From a virus, in the IMG/VR virus record IMGVR_UViG_3300032157_000369, positions 1-41,563 of that record: a stretch of 41,563 nt of DNA. One strand, 5' to 3'. Made by a program: the position numbers and the translations under genes. The notes below the pieces were generated by a model. That model was not told where the DNA came from. It ran no database searches and worked only from the letters and a program-made list of their open reading frames with translations. How positions within the stretch are numbered: position 1 is the stretch's first letter; each line of letters begins with the position of its first letter. This document shows, one piece after another, positions 24,668 through 32,386 of this stretch.

Positions 24668-26376
24668 TCGTCGATGCTCCCTGTCGGCTGCGCCGTCATG
24701 GCCCGCGCCATCGCCATGAAGAGCGCGATCGCGGGGTCGATTTTCTTGGCCAGGTCGTTCTTTTCCCGGCGCGGGTAGATGTTTTCCTTGGCGTCGCGGT
24801 GGCAGACCACGTTGGCGATCGCCCAGCCCAGCACCGGATCGCAGGCGTGGTGCAGACGTCTGGACGCCACCAGCTGCTCGACCTCTTTCATGGCCGGCGA
24901 GAAGTTCATCACCGTCGGCCGCAGCTCGACCATCGGAACGCCCTGCTCGACCATCTCGATCGAGAACTGCTGCAGCTGGAACGGGTCGTACGGCACCTCG
25001 ATGACCTGGAAGGCCTTGGTGTCTGCGAGCAGCTCCTCGCGCACCGCCTCGATGTCGAGCACGTTGCCCGGGGTGGTCCGGATCCAGCCTTCCTTCACCC
25101 AGGCGGCCAGGTGCTCGTTGCCCTTCTGTTGCGTCAACTCGGCGTTGATGTAGTAGCGGCCGAAAATGTAGTAGTCCGGGCCCTCGCGGAACAGCCTGAT
25201 CTTCGCGAACAGGTCCTTCTTGAACGCAGCGTCCAGCGAGGCGACGCAGGCCTTGCCGGCGAATCGCTCGATCTGGAGCTCCGGATCGCCGCAGGCATCC
25301 CACTGCAGCATGTTCATCCAGGCAGAGTCGGCGTTGACCCAGACGTTCAGGTGCTTGGTCAGGAACTCGTTGAGGGCCTGCGCCTGGACGCTCGCAATCC
25401 GGGCGGCCGCGCGGAGTTTCTCGGGGTAGACCGAGACGCCGTAGTTCGGGTTGGCCTTGCGCCAGCTTTTCTCGTCGAGGGGATCATCGCCATCGTCGAT
25501 GGTGTAGATAATCCCCCAATAGGACTCGTCCTCTGCGACCTCGCCGGTCACCGGATGGCCCATCCCGCCGTGGCGCTTGAGCACCGCGTTCAGGATCTTG
25601 GTCAGGTAGTTGCGCTGGTCGTAGCACACGCCGGCGCGATTCGATCCCGCCGTCGTGATCTTCCAGACCAGGGGCTGGGCACGGGCGCCAGTCGCCGAGT
25701 CCAGCACGTCGTGCACCACGCGGGTCTTGTGCGCGTGGAGCTCGTCGATCAGGGCGGTGCTGACGTTCAGCCCGTCCAGGCCATCGCTCGCCGCCAGCGG
25801 CACGAACTTCGAGCCGGTGTCGCGCACGATGATTGCCTTGCGGAGCAGCTCCACACCGAAGCGCTGCCGGAACTGCGGCTGCATGCGCGCCATCTGGTGC
25901 GCAATGTCGAAAACGATGCGGGCCTGCTCTTCCTTCGTCGCCGCGCTGTAGACCTCGGCGCCGATCTCGTCGTCGTCGGTCAGCTGCGCCAGGCCGATGG
26001 CCGCCAGCTTGGTGGTCTTCGCGTTCTTGCGCGGTACCTCCTCATAGACGGTACTGAAGCGGCGCCGGCCGTCGACCTTGTGCACCCACCCGAACACGCA
26101 CACGATGCCGAACTTCTGCCAGCGCTCGAGGCGCAGCAAACTGCCGGCCAGCTCGCCTTTGACATGGACGTGCAGCTCTATGAAACGGATCCGGCGCTCC
26201 GCCAGGTCCGGACGCCACTCATAGGGCCAGGTTGGATCGTTCTGCCAGCGATCCAGGTCATCCAGCTGGCGGCGGCACGCCGCCTTGACCCACTTGCATG
26301 CCGGGATCAGCCCGGCGACGACGTCCTGCGCGTACTCGATCGCCTCGGCAACATGGTCTACTTGTACGTTCCCCAT
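24640..26376 (-). CDS. large terminase subunit (HK97/Terminase_1 type)
   Basis: 578 residues. The ATPase domain has an adenine-motif LRLERWQKFGIVCVFGW (about 81-97), a Walker A variant VPRKNAKT (114-121), and a Walker B TALIDE (207-212). The nuclease domain follows, with CVASLDAAFKKD near residue 375 giving the first metal-binding Asp. It powers DNA packaging and cuts concatemers. It overlaps the small subunit gene at 26358-26376 and the portal gene at its 3' end. With HNH and P27-type small subunit nearby, this is the cos-type packaging set of HK97-like phages. Confidence 0.95.
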   Translation of the reverse strand: MGNVQVDHVAEAIEYAQDVVAGLIPACKWVKAACRRQLDDLDRWQNDPTWPYEWRPDLAERRIRFIELHVHVKGELAGSLLRLERWQKFGIVCVFGWVHKVDGRRRFSTVYEEVPRKNAKTTKLAAIGLAQLTDDDEIGAEVYSAATKEEQARIVFDIAHQMARMQPQFRQRFGVELLRKAIIVRDTGSKFVPLAASDGLDGLNVSTALIDELHAHKTRVVHDVLDSATGARAQPLVWKITTAGSNRAGVCYDQRNYLTKILNAVLKRHGGMGHPVTGEVAEDESYWGIIYTIDDGDDPLDEKSWRKANPNYGVSVYPEKLRAAARIASVQAQALNEFLTKHLNVWVNADSAWMNMLQWDACGDPELQIERFAGKACVASLDAAFKKDLFAKIRLFREGPDYYIFGRYYINAELTQQKGNEHLAAWVKEGWIRTTPGNVLDIEAVREELLADTKAFQVIEVPYDPFQLQQFSIEMVEQGVPMVELRPTVMNFSPAMKEVEQLVASRRLHHACDPVLGWAIANVVCHRDAKENIYPRREKNDLAKKIDPAIALFMAMARAMTAQPTGSIDEWLKAPVPA

Positions 26377-26894
26377 CCGCCCTCCTCGGGCTTCTCCATG
26401 CCGGGCAGCTGGCTCTGGCCTTCGCTCGGCGTGACGCGCGATCGCGCCGCCGGCGACAGGCCGAATTCCGCCAGGTAGGACTTGAGCATCGATGAGGCGC
26501 GATTCTTGATCTGCAGCCAGACGCCGATCTGCTTGTAGCCCGACGGCGTCTTCTCGATCAGCGCGGCGTCGCCCAGCTCGATCAATCGCTTCGCAGCCAG
26601 GACATCAAGCGCCCAGTAGAAGCAGTAGTTCGCCGCGGCCGCGCGGTCCAGGTCGGAAATCAGGCCCAGCTTGGCCAGGTGGGGCGTGATCCGCTCCCAC
26701 TCTGCCTTGGCCTCCATCGCCAGCTCGGGCCCGTCGCCGCCGTAACGGAGATAGGTCGGCAGCTCTGGGATAGCGACCGGGACGCGCAGCGTCTCGTCGA
26801 GCAGACGCGAAAGGTTGCCCTTGCCGAGCTTGCTGGGATCGCCCCGCAGGACGTGCAGCTGCGCCGGCTGAGGCGGACGACCTGGTTGACCCAT
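26358..26894 (-). CDS. small terminase subunit, P27 family
   Basis: 178 residues. MGQPGRPPQPAQLHVLRGDPSK at the N-terminus and the central AKAEWERITPHLAKLGLISDLDRAAAANYC are typical of the P27 family of phage small terminases. The C-terminal KNRASSMLKSYLAEFGLSPAARSRV is the other conserved block. It would recognise the packaging site and pass DNA to the large subunit. The 71 bases between it and the HNH gene (26895-26965) are a possible packaging-site region, but I can identify no cos overhang. Confidence 0.92.
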   Translation of the reverse strand: MGQPGRPPQPAQLHVLRGDPSKLGKGNLSRLLDETLRVPVAIPELPTYLRYGGDGPELAMEAKAEWERITPHLAKLGLISDLDRAAAANYCFYWALDVLAAKRLIELGDAALIEKTPSGYKQIGVWLQIKNRASSMLKSYLAEFGLSPAARSRVTPSEGQSQLPGMEKPEEGGWGTYK

Positions 26895-26965
26895 GAGCTA
26901 TACCCCTCTGCCGAGATACCCCCTCCCTTATTTCCCGGCTGCAAAAATCTCACTACGCACACGGT

Positions 26966-27373
26966 CTAGCGGGAAACGGCCGCAGAGATTTGACCCGCCC
27001 CTCCGGGGTTACCGAAGCCCCCGTCCTCGGTGGCCGTCTTCTTGTCGTGGCATTCCTTCGCCATCGACTGCCAGTTCGTGTTGTCCCAGAACAGCCGCAT
27101 GTCGCCACGATGGGGAATGCGGTGGTCGACAAGGACTGCTGCTGTTACTCGAACGCGGCCTTCGCCGCACTCAGGACAGGCACACAAGGGGTGCGCACGA
27201 AGCCATGCTTTGCTCGCCTTCTGCCAGCGCGATCCGTAACCACGCTGGGCAGAGGTGCCGCGCCGGGCATCCTGTTGCTTACGCTCCGCATGCAGGTGCT
27301 GGGGGCAGCGACCTGATTCGGTGAGAACTCCGCAGCCAGGGTAAGTGCAGGGTCGAAGCGCAGCACGGGGCAT
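26966..27373 (-). CDS. HNH endonuclease, packaging-associated
   Basis: 135 residues from ATG 27373, which has GGAG five bases upstream; GTG 27379 is an alternative two codons earlier. Cys pairs (CTYPGCG, CACPECG) form a zinc site, and the nuclease core is AVLVDHRIPHRGDMRLFWD...NWQSMAKECHDKKTATEDG, with the D-H, N and H of the HNH motif. In HK97-like phages such a protein works with the terminase in cos cleavage. It is the first gene after a terminator, so it probably opens the late operon. Confidence 0.92.
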   Translation of the reverse strand: MPRAALRPCTYPGCGVLTESGRCPQHLHAERKQQDARRGTSAQRGYGSRWQKASKAWLRAHPLCACPECGEGRVRVTAAVLVDHRIPHRGDMRLFWDNTNWQSMAKECHDKKTATEDGGFGNPGGAGQISAAVSR

Positions 27374-27388
27374 CTGCACTCCATGAAT

Positions 27389-27419
27389 GCAAAAGCCCGA
27401 GGTGGTTGGCCTCGGGCTT
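27389..27419 (-). terminator. intrinsic terminator between Q-like gene and late operon
   Basis: A perfect 10-bp stem (27393-27402 with 27410-27419) around a 7-base loop, followed on the minus strand by TTTT then GCATTC. It lies after the Q-like gene and 16 bases before the HNH start. This matches the place of a tR'-like terminator that Q would override to turn on the late genes. Confidence 0.85.
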
Positions 27420-27494
27420 GGGGTCCTGCAGGGCGAGCAAGGGCGTCCGACTCAACCGCGACACTGGCCCCGTACTACTGGCTGCTTCTTTTTA

Positions 27495-28142
27495 TTATTC
27501 GGGCCGCGGAGGTTGTCCTGCTACCACACGCTGCTGGACCGGGACTGTATCCCTAGAAAGCCGTCGACGCAAGTCGCGCTCAACACCAACCCAGCTCAAC
27601 CAGCCGTGCGCCTTCTCAAAACGCACCGCCCAACGCTTCTCGTAGACACTGAACGGGATCTCCAGGGCGGCCGCGCGCGCGGCCTGGTCACGGCGCCGCT
27701 GGCCTTTGCCGTCGCACCCATCGCAGTACTTGCGCCAGCCGCGGGGATTGGCGCGATCCGGGGCCTGAGGCACCGTGCCCTCACCGCCACAATGATCGCA
27801 GGACGAATGCTCCCATTCGAGCAGCAACATGGCCGCGAAACGCCGCAGCATCTGGCTTCCGCTTGCCTCGTGCCACTTGTCCCTGACCTCGCGCTTCGTG
27901 GCAAGCCAGGCTGCGAGCACGCCGACTGCCTCGACCCGCCGCTGCCGGTCACCGGCATCCAGACGTATGAACAGCACGCCGAGACGCTTTTGCAAGGATT
28001 CGCCAGCAACCCAGCCGAGGGCCACCAGGCGCTCGAGCGAATGCTGCTGATCCTCGTGGGGCGCCTCGGTCAAGTTCGTCGCGTTGACCGCGCGCGTCAT
28101 CGCCTCTTGCATGCCAGGCTTGGCTGCTGCTGCTGCGCTCAT
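27495..28142 (-). CDS. zinc-finger Q-like late antiterminator candidate
   Basis: 215 residues starting at ATG 28142 (ATGA with the upstream gene). A DnaJ-like zinc module is formed by CDHCGGEGTV ... CDGCDGKGQRRR (about residues 114-150), as in the 21/82-type Q antiterminators and related proteins. A helical N-terminus and a basic C-terminus with tryptophans (WLSWVGVERDLRRRL) surround it. Position at the end of the early operon, directly before a terminator and the late genes, supports the Q role. Family membership is inferred; a replication accessory role is the alternative. Confidence 0.65.
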   Translation of the reverse strand: MSAAAAAKPGMQEAMTRAVNATNLTEAPHEDQQHSLERLVALGWVAGESLQKRLGVLFIRLDAGDRQRRVEAVGVLAAWLATKREVRDKWHEASGSQMLRRFAAMLLLEWEHSSCDHCGGEGTVPQAPDRANPRGWRKYCDGCDGKGQRRRDQAARAAALEIPFSVYEKRWAVRFEKAHGWLSWVGVERDLRRRLSRDTVPVQQRVVAGQPPRPE

Positions 28143-29005
28143 GCCCTCGCTCCCTGTTGTTCGTTGCCATCCCGGCAGCCGTGGCAGCGCCACTTGCCGT
28201 CGGGCGATTTAAAGGAACCGGGCTTACCGCAGATGCCGCCGGCGATGACACCGACGCAGCTGCGGTCCTCGACCTGGCCGGGTTGCCCGCCGCCGGCACC
28301 GCCGTTCGCGCGGCGCTTGAGCGACAGCTGGTCCCACTTCTCGCGCAGCTTGCCCGGGCTGAGGATGTTGACCTGCCAGAAGCCGTCGGCATTCGCCCAG
28401 GCGAAGAGCTCGGCGATCTCCCGGTGCGTGCGCTTGTCTCGCTCGCGCATGAGCCGGATGTCGCGCAACCAGCCGATCCAGGACGGCTCGCGATGCTTCG
28501 GGTTGAGCGCGCGGATCTTCGCCAGCATCCATCGGCCGAGCCGCTCGTCGTCGGATTCGGCCGGAACCCGGTTCCCCGTTCCATCGCCGACAAGGTCTTT
28601 AAGATCTTTACTGCTTTTATATAGAGGGCCGGAAAACCCGGCACCAAAGCCCGGGTTATCGTCACCAGAACCCGGGCCTACGTTCCGGGTTATCCCGGGC
28701 CCTTGTTCCGGGTTATTGAGATTGATCAGCGCTGCCAGATCGAACTGGTAGAGGCTGAAATTGCCCGCCCCGCCGGCGGATTTTTGGACACATTTCAGCA
28801 CGCCGGAGTCCTCCATCGCCCGCAGCTGCTTGCGAACGGCCCGAGCGTGCTGGCGGGTCTTTGTCGCCAGCGCCTCGTTAGACTGGAAAATCCCGCCGCC
28901 CTGGTCGTTCGCTTCATCGGACAGCGCGATCGCCATAATCATCGGCGCACCGCAACGCTCGGGGGAGTAGTAATCCCAGACCAAAGCCCGCACCTTGTCG
29001 CTCAT
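28139..29005 (-). CDS. replication-initiator-like winged-helix protein
   Basis: 288 residues. The first ~90 residues form a helix-turn-helix module (LVWDYYSPERCGAPMIMAIAL, FQSNEALATKTRQHARAVRKQL, GVLKCVQ) like phage O/DnaD-type replication proteins. A linker of low complexity (GPGSGDDNPGFGAG) follows, then a helical region (REIAELFAWANADGFWQVNILSPGKLREKW). The C-terminus carries a four-Cys cluster (CVGVIAGGIC ... CHGC), probably zinc-binding. It sits directly downstream of the DnaB-like helicase with ATGA overlap, so it probably recruits that helicase to the origin. No iteron array is obvious inside the gene. Confidence 0.7.
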   Translation of the reverse strand: MSDKVRALVWDYYSPERCGAPMIMAIALSDEANDQGGGIFQSNEALATKTRQHARAVRKQLRAMEDSGVLKCVQKSAGGAGNFSLYQFDLAALINLNNPEQGPGITRNVGPGSGDDNPGFGAGFSGPLYKSSKDLKDLVGDGTGNRVPAESDDERLGRWMLAKIRALNPKHREPSWIGWLRDIRLMRERDKRTHREIAELFAWANADGFWQVNILSPGKLREKWDQLSLKRRANGGAGGGQPGQVEDRSCVGVIAGGICGKPGSFKSPDGKWRCHGCRDGNEQQGARA

Positions 29006-30375
29006 GCCGCACGGGCCTCCGGCAGGTGGTGCTCGTCTTCGAAGCGCGTCATGTCGGCGCGGAAATGCAGCCGCACGGTGCCGATCGGGCCGTTGCGCTG
29101 CTTCGAGACGATGATCTCGGCGACGCCCTTGTCGAGGGTGTTCGCGTTGTAGTACTCGTCGCGGTAGACGAAGAGGATGATGTCCGCGTCCTGCTCGATC
29201 GCACCCGAATCGCGCAGGTCGCTCATCACCGGTCGCTTGTTGCCGCGCTCCTCGCATTTACGGGAAAGTTGCGACAGCGCCAGCACGGGCACCTTCAGTT
29301 CCTTGGCCAGCAGCTTGAGGCCGCGCGTGATGCCGGCGAGCTCGTTGGCCCGGTTTGAGTCGGATTCCCCGGACAGCATCAACTGCAGGTAATCCAGCAC
29401 GATGACGGAAAGGCCGCCGTGCGCGCGAAAGGCCCGGCGCGCGAGGGTGCGCATCTCTCCAACCGTGAGGCCAGCGTCCTCGTTGAAGAGCAGCGGCAGA
29501 TCGTGCAGCTTTGCCATCGCCGTGGTGGCACGGGACCATTCCTGATCATTCAGCCTCCCCGTCACCAGGCGCTGCACGTTGATACCAGCCTTGGCGGCGA
29601 GGAGCCGGAGCCCGGTCTGGCGATTGCTCATTTCGAGATTGAAGAGCAGCGCAGGTTTACCCGTGGCGCGCGCGCCGTGTTCGGCAATGTTGAGAGACAG
29701 CGCGCTCTTGCCCATGCCGGGCCGGGCCGCGAGGATGATCAATTCCCCTTCTTGCATGCCCGTGGTCTGTATGTCCAGGTCGCGAAAGCCCGTCGGCACG
29801 CCGGTAACGACATCGTCGCCTTCCCGCCGGAATTGGTGATCGACGAACTCGAATACCTCCGACATCACGGAACGAAGGTCCCGGAAATCTTCCGCGCCGG
29901 CGCCGGCCTCGCCAACAGCCAGGATCCGCTCTTGTGCATCGTCCACCAGCTGGCGAATGTCGCGGCCGCCGCGATTGCGCACCGCAACGGCGGTTTCGTT
30001 GGCGGCGTGGAAAAGCTGCCGGCCTGTGGAGCGTTCCTTCACCAGCTCCGCATAGCGCCGGACGTTCAGCGCGCTTGGCGTGTTCTGCGCGAGCGTCCCC
30101 AGGTACGCCGGGCCACCCAAGGCCTCGAACGCCGCGGCATCCTCGCGCTGCAGATACTCGGCGACCGTGACAACGTCCGCCGCCTGGCTGTGCTCCACCA
30201 TGCCGCGAATGGCCCTGAAGATGCGCCGATGCCCATCGAGGTAGAAATCGGTTTCGGTCAACAGATCGCCGACGTTGTCGTAGGCGCTGTTGTCGAGGAG
30301 CAGCCCGCCGAGCACCGATTGCTCGGCCTCGATCGAGTGCGCCCAGGACAAATCCATCGGCTCGGGCGCCGTCAT
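29002..30375 (-). CDS. DnaB-like replicative helicase
   Basis: 457 residues, full length for the family. The N-terminal domain (SIEAEQSVLGGLLLDNSAYD) is the DnaB primase-binding domain. The RecA-like domain has Walker A ARPGMGKS (217-224), a Walker B VIVLDYLQLM, and ALSQLSRKCEERGNKRPVMSDLRDSGAIEQDADIILFVYRDEYY, the standard C-terminal motifs. It would unwind the phage origin as a hexamer. Encoding its own DnaB reduces reliance on host helicase loading. Confidence 0.97.
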   Translation of the reverse strand: MTAPEPMDLSWAHSIEAEQSVLGGLLLDNSAYDNVGDLLTETDFYLDGHRRIFRAIRGMVEHSQAADVVTVAEYLQREDAAAFEALGGPAYLGTLAQNTPSALNVRRYAELVKERSTGRQLFHAANETAVAVRNRGGRDIRQLVDDAQERILAVGEAGAGAEDFRDLRSVMSEVFEFVDHQFRREGDDVVTGVPTGFRDLDIQTTGMQEGELIILAARPGMGKSALSLNIAEHGARATGKPALLFNLEMSNRQTGLRLLAAKAGINVQRLVTGRLNDQEWSRATTAMAKLHDLPLLFNEDAGLTVGEMRTLARRAFRAHGGLSVIVLDYLQLMLSGESDSNRANELAGITRGLKLLAKELKVPVLALSQLSRKCEERGNKRPVMSDLRDSGAIEQDADIILFVYRDEYYNANTLDKGVAEIIVSKQRNGPIGTVRLHFRADMTRFEDEHHLPEARAA

Positions 30376-30641
30376 TTCATCCTCTCGTCCAAAGGCTTCA
30401 CCTTGGTCGCCGTCGCCAGATCCGGCAGGACATGCTCAGCCCAGCGGCGCACCTTGCCCTCTTGCCACAGGCGCAGATCGTCGACGCATAACGTGGCGTG
30501 GCCGGGCTCGCCCTCGAGCCATTGAATCAGCCGCATGTGGTGCGGCAGGATCTCCAGCACCTTCGCCAGGCGGCCGGAGGGCGTGATGACCAGATCCCGG
30601 GGCTTGATGATCGGCGGCGCGATTTTTGTTATCGCGGACAT
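30372..30641 (-). CDS. small early protein of unknown function
   Basis: 89 residues, no membrane segment, with a proline-rich start (KIAPPIIKPRDLVITPSG) and a strand-rich middle (LAKVLEILPHHMRLIQWLEG). I do not recognise a family. It lies between the CII-like regulator and the helicase gene, overlapping the latter by four bases, so it is an early-operon protein, possibly linked to replication. Confidence 0.65.
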   Translation of the reverse strand: MSAITKIAPPIIKPRDLVITPSGRLAKVLEILPHHMRLIQWLEGEPGHATLCVDDLRLWQEGKVRRWAEHVLPDLATATKVKPLDERMK

Positions 30642-30646
30642 GCGCG

Positions 30647-31105
30647 CTATTTCGCGACCTTGAGACCGGGCGGCTGCGGGATCTTCGCCTTCAGGGCGGA
30701 ACGCAGCCGCACCGCGGCGCCGAGGAACTCATTGAACTGCCGGTCGTAGTCCGCGAGCTCGCGATCGGTGACGCGGCCGTCCTCGATCGCCTTCAGCGTG
30801 GCCTGCATCACGTCGCCGAATTCCTTGCCGACCGAGGCGATCTCGCTGCCGAGCTCACCTTCGATGGCAGCCGGCGGGACCGGGATGCAGACATGCGCGC
30901 AGAGAAACGCCAGCGCCTGGGCGATTTCCGGATCCTGCGAATCGAGCGTCATCGCCTCAAGCTCGACTGCAAAGAGATTGTGACCGTTCTGCCGGCCGAG
31001 CTTATGCGCGAGCGTGTTCGGGTTCACCCCGATCCGCCCCGCCACCCCGTGCACCCCGCCCACTTGCCGCAGCGCCAGGCGCTTGGCGGCATCGATCACC
31101 GACAT
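30647..31105 (-). CDS. CII-like phage regulatory protein
   Basis: 152 residues. The N-terminus, ALRQVGGVHGVAGRIGVNPNTLAHKLGRQNGHNLFAVELEAM, is the HTH pattern of the Phage_CII_2-type regulators in Proteobacteria phages. The C-terminal half is helical and probably oligomerises. In lambda, CII activates repressor and integrase promoters; here the name indicates family and position rather than proven function. Preceded by AGGGAGAG. It is second in the leftward operon from pL, although 480 bases and an antisense lipoprotein gene separate it from the Cro-like gene. Confidence 0.8.
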   Translation of the reverse strand: MSVIDAAKRLALRQVGGVHGVAGRIGVNPNTLAHKLGRQNGHNLFAVELEAMTLDSQDPEIAQALAFLCAHVCIPVPPAAIEGELGSEIASVGKEFGDVMQATLKAIEDGRVTDRELADYDRQFNEFLGAAVRLRSALKAKIPQPPGLKVAK

Positions 31106-31128
31106 GGCAACTCTCCCTGAAACTCGCC

Positions 31129-31146
31129 GTAGCCCGCCCGGGCTAC
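31129..31146. repeat. perfect inverted repeat between CII-like and lipoprotein genes
   Basis: GTAGCCCG-CC-CGGGCTAC, an 8-bp stem with a 2-base spacer and no T-run on either side. It lies 24 bases upstream of the CII-like start. As RNA it could be a weak hairpin in the leader of the CII-like gene; as DNA it could be a protein-binding palindrome. The remaining ~60 bases up to 31210 hold only a possible weak promoter for the lipoprotein gene. Confidence 0.5.
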
Positions 31147-31210
31147 TCAGCGTTCAATGCCTGCATGGGACAAGTGATACCCTTCCGCCGAAGACGACCG
31201 GAGCCCACCC

Positions 31211-31579
31211 ATGCGCCTCGCCGCCGTACTCGCCCTTGCCTGCCTCGCCGGGTGCGCGTCGTACACGCCCCAGCAAATCGTCGAGCAAGGAAAGCAGCGC
31301 ACCCACAACAGCGCGGGACAGCCCGGCCAGGTGGCGGGCTGTATCGCGCGCAACCTGGAAAACTCCTCGGACGCCCTGCAAGCCAGCGTCCGCGAGGGGC
31401 CAACCAAGGGCAGCTTCGAAGTGGTGCTGCGTGTGCCGATCGCCAGGACCAAGCCGAACAACGCGATCTTCATCGTCGATCCGGCAGCGAGCGGATCGAG
31501 AACCACGATGTACATGAAGCCGGAAATCAGCGACCAGACCACCGACAAAGTGGCCGCGACCGCCTTCGCGGGCTGCTGA
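31211..31579 (+). CDS. phage-encoded lipoprotein antisense in the early operon
   Basis: 122 residues with a short signal peptide and lipobox LAGC (Cys15), so it should be lipidated and sent to the periplasm or outer membrane. The mature part is small and soluble, with a Cys at residue 44 and another at the C-terminus. It is on the plus strand, opposite the leftward operon, and converges on the Cro-like gene (stops at 31579 and 31582). Such an isolated gene in an immunity region is often a moron, expressed in the lysogen, for example for superinfection exclusion. No family recognised. Confidence 0.7.
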   Translation: MRLAAVLALACLAGCASYTPQQIVEQGKQRTHNSAGQPGQVAGCIARNLENSSDALQASVREGPTKGSFEVVLRVPIARTKPNNAIFIVDPAASGSRTTMYMKPEISDQTTDKVAATAFAGC

Positions 31580-31581
31580 CT

Positions 31582-31809
31582 TCACGCGACCCTTTCCAGC
31601 GGGTACAGATCCGGCCGCAGCTCATGCCGGCTGACCCGGCCGTCGACGGCGGTCTCGGCGGCGATGACGTACTTGTGGGAAATCATCCCCATCACATTCA
31701 GCCAGTAGTGGACGTGCTGTTGCTTGACCGTGCCGCCGAGGCGCCGGGCGAATTCCGACTGGCCGCCCGCAAGATCCACGGCCTTCTGTAGCGCTTCGAG
31801 CATCGACAT
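31582..31809 (-). CDS. Cro/YdaS-like regulator
   Basis: 75 residues: MLEALQKAVDLAGGQSEFARRLGGTVKQQHVHYWLN is the HTH of YdaS/Cro-like proteins, with the C-terminal KYVIAAETAVDGRVSRHELRPDLYP characteristic of that group. It is the first gene from pL and would counter the CI-like repressor at the shared operators. The ATG at 31809 lies only a few bases after the expected transcription start, so its mRNA may be leaderless. Confidence 0.9.
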   Translation of the reverse strand: MSMLEALQKAVDLAGGQSEFARRLGGTVKQQHVHYWLNVMGMISHKYVIAAETAVDGRVSRHELRPDLYPLERVA

Positions 31810-31818
31810 GGAGGTCGC

Positions 31819-31847
31819 AATTTACAAGTCCGCTTGTAGTCTGTCAA
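31819..31847 (-). promoter_or_regulatory. pL promoter of the leftward early operon
   Basis: On the minus strand: TTGACA (31847-31842), a 17-base spacer, then TAAATT (31824-31819). A perfect -35 box and a fair -10 box fire toward the Cro-like gene and the whole minus-strand programme. Operator 31823-31838 lies inside the spacer and operator 31846-31861 touches the -35, so bound repressor would block polymerase. Confidence 0.85.
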
Positions 31848-31886
31848 CAAGGCGTTTTGCATCGATAGCCAACAAACGGCTTTGTA
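31823..31886. promoter_or_regulatory. three-operator array between cro-like and cI-like genes
   Basis: Three 6-4-6 sites: TACAAG-TCCG-CTTGTA (31823-31838, perfect palindrome), AACAAG-GCGT-TTTGCA (31846-31861, weaker) and AACAAA-CGGC-TTTGTA (31871-31886). Start-to-start distances are 23 and 25 bases, about two helix turns, as in lambda operators. The third site lies directly before the repressor start codon and could give autoregulation. Confidence 0.75.
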
Positions 31887-31888
31887 AA

Positions 31889-32386
31889 ATGACGGACATG
31901 CCCACCTACGCCGCCCGGCTGAAGCGCGCGCGCAAGCACAAGGGCCTGAACCAGACCGAGCTCGCCGCCCTCCTCGGCCTGAAGCCCCAGGCGATCCAAT
32001 ATCTCGAGGAAGAGAAGAACGCCGCGCGCGGCAGCAAGCACACCGCGAACATCGCCAGGATCTGCGGGGTCGACGCGCACTGGCTGGCGAGCGGCGAAGG
32101 GCAAATGCTGCTCGCCGACAACAAGGTTCAGCAGCAGGAAGCCACGTACGGCCCCGGCGGCGCCAATGATGCGCGCGAAGTCGCCATCGCGTGGTCGAAG
32201 CTATCGCCCGGCAACCAGCAATGGGTTCGGGAAATGGTGTTCATCCTCGCCGCGGTCGATACGCGCTTCCCATGGTTTCGCCGCGGCCGACCCGCCGCGA
32301 AGAGCTACGACGTCTACGAACGCGGCATCGAAACCAACTACCAGGCCCAGATCGTGCTCGCCGCAGGAAAAATCAAAGGCAAGTGA
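31889..32386 (+). CDS. CI-like repressor
   Basis: 165 residues (157-ish if ATG 31898 is used). An XRE-type HTH, YAARLKRARKHKGLNQTELAALLGLKPQAIQYLEE, starts within the first residues and is followed by ARICGVDAHWLASGEG, typical of phage CI repressors. No LexA-like peptidase Ser/Lys pair is evident in the short C-terminal part, so induction may not depend on RecA self-cleavage. It should bind the TACAAG-N4-CTTGTA operators on both sides. There is no Shine-Dalgarno before either ATG, which hints at a leaderless lysogenic message. Confidence 0.88.
   Translation: MTDMPTYAARLKRARKHKGLNQTELAALLGLKPQAIQYLEEEKNAARGSKHTANIARICGVDAHWLASGEGQMLLADNKVQQQEATYGPGGANDAREVAIAWSKLSPGNQQWVREMVFILAAVDTRFPWFRRGRPAAKSYDVYERGIETNYQAQIVLAAGKIKGK

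Noticed and set aside
26895-26965. cos site between the terminase and HNH genes
   Set aside because: The position is right but I see no distinctive overhang or repeat to define it.
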